A DNA stretch of 11,320 bases from positions 1 to 11,320 of the forward strand of contig PBDH01000048.1 of NCBI GenBank assembly GCA_002717305.1. The letters run 5' to 3'. The translations under genes were made by a program, and so were the position numbers. Each line of letters starts with the position of its first letter. Position 1 is the first letter of the stretch. Positions 5,781 through 11,320 of the stretch are shown piece after piece. This stretch comes from Gammaproteobacteria bacterium (GTDB lineage: Bacteria > Pseudomonadota > Gammaproteobacteria > Pseudomonadales > Litorivicinaceae). The notes beneath the pieces were generated by a model. It saw only the letters and a list, made by a program, of their open reading frames with translations, was not told where the DNA came from and searched no databases.

Positions 5781-8700
5781 TGGATATTAGACAACTACAA
5801 AATGAGGTTTTGGCTATTGACCTTTTAGCCAAGTACGAACCGATTATTGAAAAGATTATGACCCTCATCGAAGGTGTCGATGTGATGAGCCGTGATGCGC
5901 GATTGAATTGGATTGATTCCCATGCGATGAAATATCGCAGGAGGACGAGTTCGTGGGATTCAGATATAGACTTATTCTTTGTAGAAGAGTTCATCAATGA
6001 AACCACAAAAATTCCTGATTCTACTTTGGGTCTCGAAAATGATTCATTGGGTAGAGCATTGCTGAAAGACCACTCGGCTAACGCCATCATATATGCCTGT
6101 ACTTATTGGGTTTTATACAATACCCCAAGTGAGGAGGAACAAGAAGTTCTATTGCACGGAAACCCGCCCCTCCTCAAAGAAGAAAAAAAGGTAGAGATAA
6201 GCGAGGCAGGAGACAATTTTCCACGATTTTCGGAGGGAAAAGGAAATGTTTTAGATGGGGTCGGCATTGGTGAAGATGCCCTCATAAACGTTCGCTCTCA
6301 AAATGTATATTCTACTCGCGAGTATTCTTCTACAACAAACGCGAATGCCTCTCCCATTGTGCCAATTTCAGAGTTGGAAAAAATCATCAAGGGAACGCCT
6401 GATTTCATTGTTCCTATTCAGTATGGCAAAATCTTGAGGGTAAGGTCATATTGGGGCAACAAGATTGACGTAGATATTAGAGATATTGTCAGCGAACTAC
6501 CACGGACTTCGGGAGCGTACATCCCTGATGCACAATTTGGTCTGCGAGGCGATGATTTAGAAAATTTGGCTTGGCCTATCGAATTTCAATTAGAAGGAGA
6601 AAGCGTAATCGTCCCAAATTACATTACATCATTCTTGTATAGAATGGAGGCAGAGGGATACCGAGGGGATTTTCGCTTTTTCAAAATTGAAAATGGATAC
6701 ATTATTGACGCATCCGAAATTGAACTACTTGATGTTGAAGTGGAGTTGGATGGAGAGGTGCGTATGGCGAAGGCTAAAGTCATCAGAAATATAAGTTGTT
6801 ATGTTTTTGAAGGTTTCAACACTTACCCTGCAATCTTCATAAAATACGACCCCCAAAACCCTGACGCGCAACCTCCTACACGAGAAGAGGTGCAAGCGTC
6901 GCAGGTAGAGGTTCTCAAACTTCCAAACATTGTCCTTGCTCGGCAGATGCGCGTGATGTATGAAGGCAGGAAAGTGCCTTTGAGCGCGGCATCGTTAGAT
7001 AAGTGGAGCAAAAGCAACTTGTCTTATGGTGAGGCGGTAGACATTATGAATTTCCACCTTTCTTTCTACACTTCCCTCGATGAAGAAGGGAAGCGGACAA
7101 ACAAGGGCGAGATTTATGAGCAGACAAAAAATGCAGTAGCGAAAAGGCTAACTGACTCAAAAGGCAAACTGAATACATCGGTTTTCCGAGAGGTCATGTC
7201 AAAATATGCGTTCACCGCTGAAGAGACCTTCTTCAATTTGAACCCTGATTTCAGCGACCCTGAAAAATTACTTGGGTATTTCTTGGGCATGGGTATTCAA
7301 GCTAACAACTTGCATATCAATCAAATAAATCCATACAGGATTCTTTGTGCGAGGTTGTTAGGCATCGACTATGGTGTCAACTACTTTGATTTGTGTCGAG
7401 ATAGCGTAATCGCAGGGCATTTGTTTGTGAATGGATTTGAAGAAGAACGCCCCGTTTTCTGCACCGCTGATGTTTTCCTTGACGGAAACTTTTATGCTAT
7501 TGAAGCAAAAATCCAAAGCGAAATCTACCAAAAAGAAATCACCGACTTCTTTGGAGCAGAGCAGGGCGAACTTGTGTTAGAGTCGCACAAAGATTTGCTT
7601 CGAGAATATTCACCAAAATTCATGAAACTGCATTATGGGACAAAGCAGGAATATCAGAATGCGGTGAGAAACAATGGTATCGGAACTCCCTACAAGGAAG
7701 ACCGAACGCTCGAAATGACGCGAATGACGTTAGCGGCGGGTCTTTTTGCACAGACGAACTCTAAATATGGTTCCGCATCAGACCTTGAATCAGAAATTTT
7801 TGACATCCTGCGTAAAAGCCGTGTTTTGAAGGGTACGCAGTATGGTAATCGGGATGTATTCCTCTATGTTGAAGAAATGATGGGAGGTAGGACACGTTCT
7901 TCGTTGCCTGATGGCCCTTCAGCGTTTCAGGAATACGCCTCGACATTTGATGGCGCATCTCTTTATGGTCGAGCATCTAATAAGTTGAGATACAACGATT
8001 TAGATAAGGAAACGGCAATTCGACGATTCTATTTTGACCCCAAATCCGCCCGTGCAGGAGCGCACAATCTTTTGAAATTTGGTGTTACCATCACCAACAA
8101 AGAATTGGGCGACGATGGGTCGGAAAGAAAAACGGGCATCATCAAAATTAATTGGGAAAACATTGGCAAATACAAAGAGCCACCCAAAGTTGACGAAGAG
8201 TTTGTATTGAAAGGCTTGGAGAAAGTCGATAATGAAAGTGTGCTGAATGATTTAGGATACAAAGACAAAGAAAAATCTCTTGCTCGAATAATTGCTCAAC
8301 GTGTGAACGGCCTGTATCACGAAATAGCTTCTCAAGCGCGTATTGAAGGAGACGAGTTGTACACTCTTTCCTTGGCTCTTTCAGATGGATATTTGTACAA
8401 CTCCGAAAATCAGGTTCAAGCCGTGGAATTTGCGTTCAATGTGAAGTATAACAACTACACGTTGAAGCCCACCAATCGCATTCCCATCTTTTTGGAAAAC
8501 AACCGCACTTTTGGAGATATTGAAAGATTTATTGCTACCGAGTACAAGGCTGATGGCTCCGCCGCAGGTTTCTCACTAAGAGAGGCACAAAGAGATGGAT
8601 TAAGATACCTTGGTGCGGGTGGTAATAGTGGGTTGTTGGCTCACGAAGTAGGCTTTGGAAAGACGACCTCTTCGATTGCTAAAATTAGCGATTTGTTTTT

Positions 8701-11320
8701 GCGTGGTGATGCCAAGCGTGTATTGATTAGCGTACCTAATCCCGTCTACGATTCAGGGAATTGGGAGCAGGAAATTCAAGGTCTTGTCAATGACGACGGA
8801 AGGAGGGTAAAAAATGGATTGCTTCCCTCCAATATCACTTTGGTCAAAGTTGGCTCAATGAATAAGAGCGACCTTTTGGGTAAAAAAATCGACTCCTCAT
8901 CACCTGAATTTGCTGAAAAAAGTGAGGGCACGGGATATGATGGGCCGATGGCTTATACGAAAGCCGATTTGCAGTTAATGGAGCAGTTGGCGGGAACAAC
9001 GGAGGGCTTGATGAAAATCGTTGGCGGGGCTTTCAGTAAGTATGGTAAAAACAAAGAAAATTCCATGCTCACCCCGCGTGAGCAAAAATATGGATACGAT
9101 ACCCTTGAAAATTTGTGGGTTGAGCAAAATCCATTTTTCAAAAAGTCCGAACCATATAAAAAGTCAGACATCATCAGGTTGAACGACACGCCACGTCAAA
9201 CCCTTGCGGGACTGACTACGACAATCAAGTCGGGCGATTTTGACTTTTGGGATGTGGGAGATTCTGACTACATGGAGTTTGGAAAACTTGAACACATCGA
9301 CGACCCAAGTTTTGATTCAAAGAGTAGTTTTTTGAAAGCCGTTTACGAGGAGTTGAAAACAAAGTCTCCTGCCATTCAGTTTGATGAAGAGGAGGGTGGA
9401 GACCTGAAGCGCATCATGCAGAAACTCATTTCTATTCATGCAAAGTATGAGGGGAAATACAAGGAGTTGACCGAGCAGAACTTAACTATAACGAAGCAAG
9501 GAAGGGGAACTGCATCTGCTTTTGGAGGCCATCATGCTGTTTTTCCCAAAAGCGTAACAGATTTCTATAAAAAATATCCTAATGTCAAGCAAGAATTAGA
9601 AGACATCGGATATGATTCGGACATCCTTAATAGAAAGAATGAAATGAGTGATTATCCAATGGTTTGGATAGGCGTAAAAACCAAGGAAATTTTGGATGGT
9701 AATGCCAAAGAAACAAGTGCGGCATGGTGGCCTTACTATGGCACAAGGTCATTTTGGGAGCGAGTGGTTTTGCCTTGGGCTATGAAAAATCACAAAAATT
9801 CATCTCTTGAAACTTTGATTCAGGCTATTGAAGAAGAGTTCCCATTTACGAAGAGTTATACAGGCTTGGAAGGATTAGCCAAAGCACAACTCAAAACTGC
9901 ATTAGAACTCCAAATGACGGAAGAGGTAGCTTTCTTTTTTCAGACGTTGAGCCGTCAAGCCCCGCTTTTCTTGGGTAGATTTAAGGAGTGGACGCAGAGA
10001 CCAAATAGTGTGGTTTTGTGCAGTCACTTGGCACTACCGAAATTGAGTGTTGCTCAAAAGTTTGGAGAGGATAGCGTTGACTTTATGGCAGGTATTTATG
10101 GAAACGCGACTCCAACTCAATTATTGAACGGACGTCTTCCAAACCGATATAAGAAAAGCCAACGTGTTGTTCAAACGATAGATAACCAACTGGCGCAAAA
10201 GAAAAAAGGCGTTCGCACACGAGGTCAAAAGGAAAAATTGTTCTTGTCTCAATACCGAGGATTAGACATCAATCTTTTGAGTTGTGATGCTTTCATTGTA
10301 GATGAGGTACACAATTTCAATCGTGCATTTAAGGTTGTAAAAAAGGGTACTCGCGTAGCCGATAAACTTGAGGCAAGAAACAAGGTAAAAAGCCGACCCG
10401 ATGACGGAGGTATTGTGCGAGCAAATGTGGTAGGAGGCATCCGCTATCCTGAAGCCGTTTACTCTTACGACACCAAAGCCAATTACAACATTCGTGGTGA
10501 GGTACAAAACTTCATTGCGATATGCCTGTATTTCCAAGATAGAGGACGCATCATTTCGGAAGGCTTGAAAAGGAAAATTGAAAATACCATCTTCCTTTCA
10601 GCTACTCCATTTACGGACGACAACTTCCAAATGTTGTCTCTCTTTGGGGCTTTAAGTACGTCGAAATTGATGCAGGGCCATGTCTTCAATACGTTTGACC
10701 TCTTCCAAGTTTATGCAAAGGAATTGTGGCAAAAGGACATCGATTACCAAAATAGATACACGCTATTCCCAAAAATTGTAGGATACAAGAATATCTATGC
10801 CCTTTCGCAACTCATCAAGTCATTTACAAACTTCAAAATCAGCGATGCTGAAATCGAAGCGCAAAGACCGCAAAAGGTGATTGTTGGAACTGATGCCCCA
10901 ACGATTGAAGGGGTGGATAAATCCGACTTGGAAAAAGTGTTGTCACAAGTTCCGTTTAATGAGGCGCAGGAAAAGATGAATAAAGACTTGAACAGGTACA
11001 TCACACTTGAGTCTGATTCGGAGTTGTCCTACACTCAAGCGGAATTGAAAAAGGCAGAGGACATTTACGAAAAAGTCCAAAAAAAGGAGGGTAAAAAAGT
11101 AAATCCTGCGGACGAAAAGGTCAAAGAATTGAAGGCTCTTGTAAAAGTCACAAAGCGCAAAGGCAAGCCCGATGACATTGAATACGAGATGGAAAATCTT
11201 GACGAAATGGAATCGCTCATTGTAGAGATTTTTAGTCTTGACCCTGAAAATGATTTTGCGAAAGCAGTTCAAAACGCGATTGATGGAATCGAGTTTGAAG
11301 GTGCAGAGGGAGGAGATGAG
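5780..11320 (+). CDS. giant SF2/SNF2-like helicase (DarB/polyvalent type), 3' end outside window
   Basis: The frame stays open for 1847 codons to the window edge. The ATG overlaps the upstream stop (TAATG). Residues 1-930 are unrecognised and mostly soluble. Residue 933 begins LREAQRDGLRYL, a Q-motif-like helix. It is followed by Walker A LAHEVGFGKTT (953-963, Lys961), motif Ia VLISVPNP (981-988) with a nearby NWEQEI, a motif Ic-like VVLCSHLALP (from 1411), Walker B VDEVH (1507-1511) and motif III LSATPF (1606-1611). LAHEVGxGKT is characteristic of phage and mobile-element helicases linked to methyltransferase domains (DarB-like, 'N12 class'). About 400 extra residues sit between motifs Ia and Ic. 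The last about 150 residues are charged, Lys/Glu-rich and helical. The second RecA-like domain must lie to the right. The probable role is DNA-dependent ATPase or translocase, in antirestriction, defence or DNA processing. Confidence 0.85.
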   Translation, partial: MDIRQLQNEVLAIDLLAKYEPIIEKIMTLIEGVDVMSRDARLNWIDSHAMKYRRRTSSWDSDIDLFFVEEFINETTKIPDSTLGLENDSLGRALLKDHSANAIIYACTYWVLYNTPSEEEQEVLLHGNPPLLKEEKKVEISEAGDNFPRFSEGKGNVLDGVGIGEDALINVRSQNVYSTREYSSTTNANASPIVPISELEKIIKGTPDFIVPIQYGKILRVRSYWGNKIDVDIRDIVSELPRTSGAYIPDAQFGLRGDDLENLAWPIEFQLEGESVIVPNYITSFLYRMEAEGYRGDFRFFKIENGYIIDASEIELLDVEVELDGEVRMAKAKVIRNISCYVFEGFNTYPAIFIKYDPQNPDAQPPTREEVQASQVEVLKLPNIVLARQMRVMYEGRKVPLSAASLDKWSKSNLSYGEAVDIMNFHLSFYTSLDEEGKRTNKGEIYEQTKNAVAKRLTDSKGKLNTSVFREVMSKYAFTAEETFFNLNPDFSDPEKLLGYFLGMGIQANNLHINQINPYRILCARLLGIDYGVNYFDLCRDSVIAGHLFVNGFEEERPVFCTADVFLDGNFYAIEAKIQSEIYQKEITDFFGAEQGELVLESHKDLLREYSPKFMKLHYGTKQEYQNAVRNNGIGTPYKEDRTLEMTRMTLAAGLFAQTNSKYGSASDLESEIFDILRKSRVLKGTQYGNRDVFLYVEEMMGGRTRSSLPDGPSAFQEYASTFDGASLYGRASNKLRYNDLDKETAIRRFYFDPKSARAGAHNLLKFGVTITNKELGDDGSERKTGIIKINWENIGKYKEPPKVDEEFVLKGLEKVDNESVLNDLGYKDKEKSLARIIAQRVNGLYHEIASQARIEGDELYTLSLALSDGYLYNSENQVQAVEFAFNVKYNNYTLKPTNRIPIFLENNRTFGDIERFIATEYKADGSAAGFSLREAQRDGLRYLGAGGNSGLLAHEVGFGKTTSSIAKISDLFLRGDAKRVLISVPNPVYDSGNWEQEIQGLVNDDGRRVKNGLLPSNITLVKVGSMNKSDLLGKKIDSSSPEFAEKSEGTGYDGPMAYTKADLQLMEQLAGTTEGLMKIVGGAFSKYGKNKENSMLTPREQKYGYDTLENLWVEQNPFFKKSEPYKKSDIIRLNDTPRQTLAGLTTTIKSGDFDFWDVGDSDYMEFGKLEHIDDPSFDSKSSFLKAVYEELKTKSPAIQFDEEEGGDLKRIMQKLISIHAKYEGKYKELTEQNLTITKQGRGTASAFGGHHAVFPKSVTDFYKKYPNVKQELEDIGYDSDILNRKNEMSDYPMVWIGVKTKEILDGNAKETSAAWWPYYGTRSFWERVVLPWAMKNHKNSSLETLIQAIEEEFPFTKSYTGLEGLAKAQLKTALELQMTEEVAFFFQTLSRQAPLFLGRFKEWTQRPNSVVLCSHLALPKLSVAQKFGEDSVDFMAGIYGNATPTQLLNGRLPNRYKKSQRVVQTIDNQLAQKKKGVRTRGQKEKLFLSQYRGLDINLLSCDAFIVDEVHNFNRAFKVVKKGTRVADKLEARNKVKSRPDDGGIVRANVVGGIRYPEAVYSYDTKANYNIRGEVQNFIAICLYFQDRGRIISEGLKRKIENTIFLSATPFTDDNFQMLSLFGALSTSKLMQGHVFNTFDLFQVYAKELWQKDIDYQNRYTLFPKIVGYKNIYALSQLIKSFTNFKISDAEIEAQRPQKVIVGTDAPTIEGVDKSDLEKVLSQVPFNEAQEKMNKDLNRYITLESDSELSYTQAELKKAEDIYEKVQKKEGKKVNPADEKVKELKALVKVTKRKGKPDDIEYEMENLDEMESLIVEIFSLDPENDFAKAVQNAIDGIEFEGAEGGDE

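Noticed and set aside
6155..6172. HGNPPLL in the giant protein (Asn128) as a methyltransferase NPPY motif
   Set aside because: The aromatic residue is missing, no AdoMet-binding motif I lies nearby, and the surroundings are low-complexity and charged.

Overview
The window is a compact, almost gap-free block of plus-strand genes with one small minus-strand gene at the left edge. Moderate GC, A-rich leaders without Shine-Dalgarno motifs, and TAnnTTTG-like promoter elements suggest a Bacteroidota host. The gene content fits a large phage, plasmid or integrative element better than a core chromosome: there are no housekeeping genes, the first plus-strand gene has a motif I associate with phage proteins, and the last is a giant polyvalent-type helicase. 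Host and replicon type are inferences; no marker gene is present.

Layout. Positions 38-247 (minus) encode a 69-residue single-pass membrane protein, divergent from the operon across a 27-bp gap. The plus-strand operon runs from 275 off the right edge: (1) 275-613, a small protein with a phage-type Gly-Gly-Glu motif; (2) 613-2649, a MoxR-like AAA+ ATPase reading frame interrupted by one in-frame TAA at 1315-1317; (3) 2649-3842, a zinc metallopeptidase-like protein with HELGH and a Gly/Glu/Gln-rich tail; (4) 3839-4819, a von Willebrand A (VWA) protein with an intact metal-binding site; (5) 4819-5529, an N6-adenine methyltransferase-like protein with a degraded catalytic motif; (6) 5526-5780, a small helical protein; (7) 5780 to beyond 11320, at least 1847 residues of an SF2/SNF2-like helicase.

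The true gene junctions overlap by 1 or 4 bases (TAATG or ATGA), implying one transcript and coupled translation. The only exception is the 1315 stop, which lies inside one continuous AAA+ domain.

Working picture. Genes 2-4 form a MoxR ATPase / metallopeptidase / VWA module. In the related DUF2201-type family the last two domains are normally one protein; here they are two overlapping genes. Genes 5 and 7 resemble the methyltransferase and helicase halves of DarB-like antirestriction or polyvalent proteins, but split, with the methyltransferase apparently degenerate. Co-transcription suggests one machine acting on DNA or on a DNA-bound complex. Whether it serves DNA entry, antirestriction, defence or virion maturation cannot be settled from this sequence.
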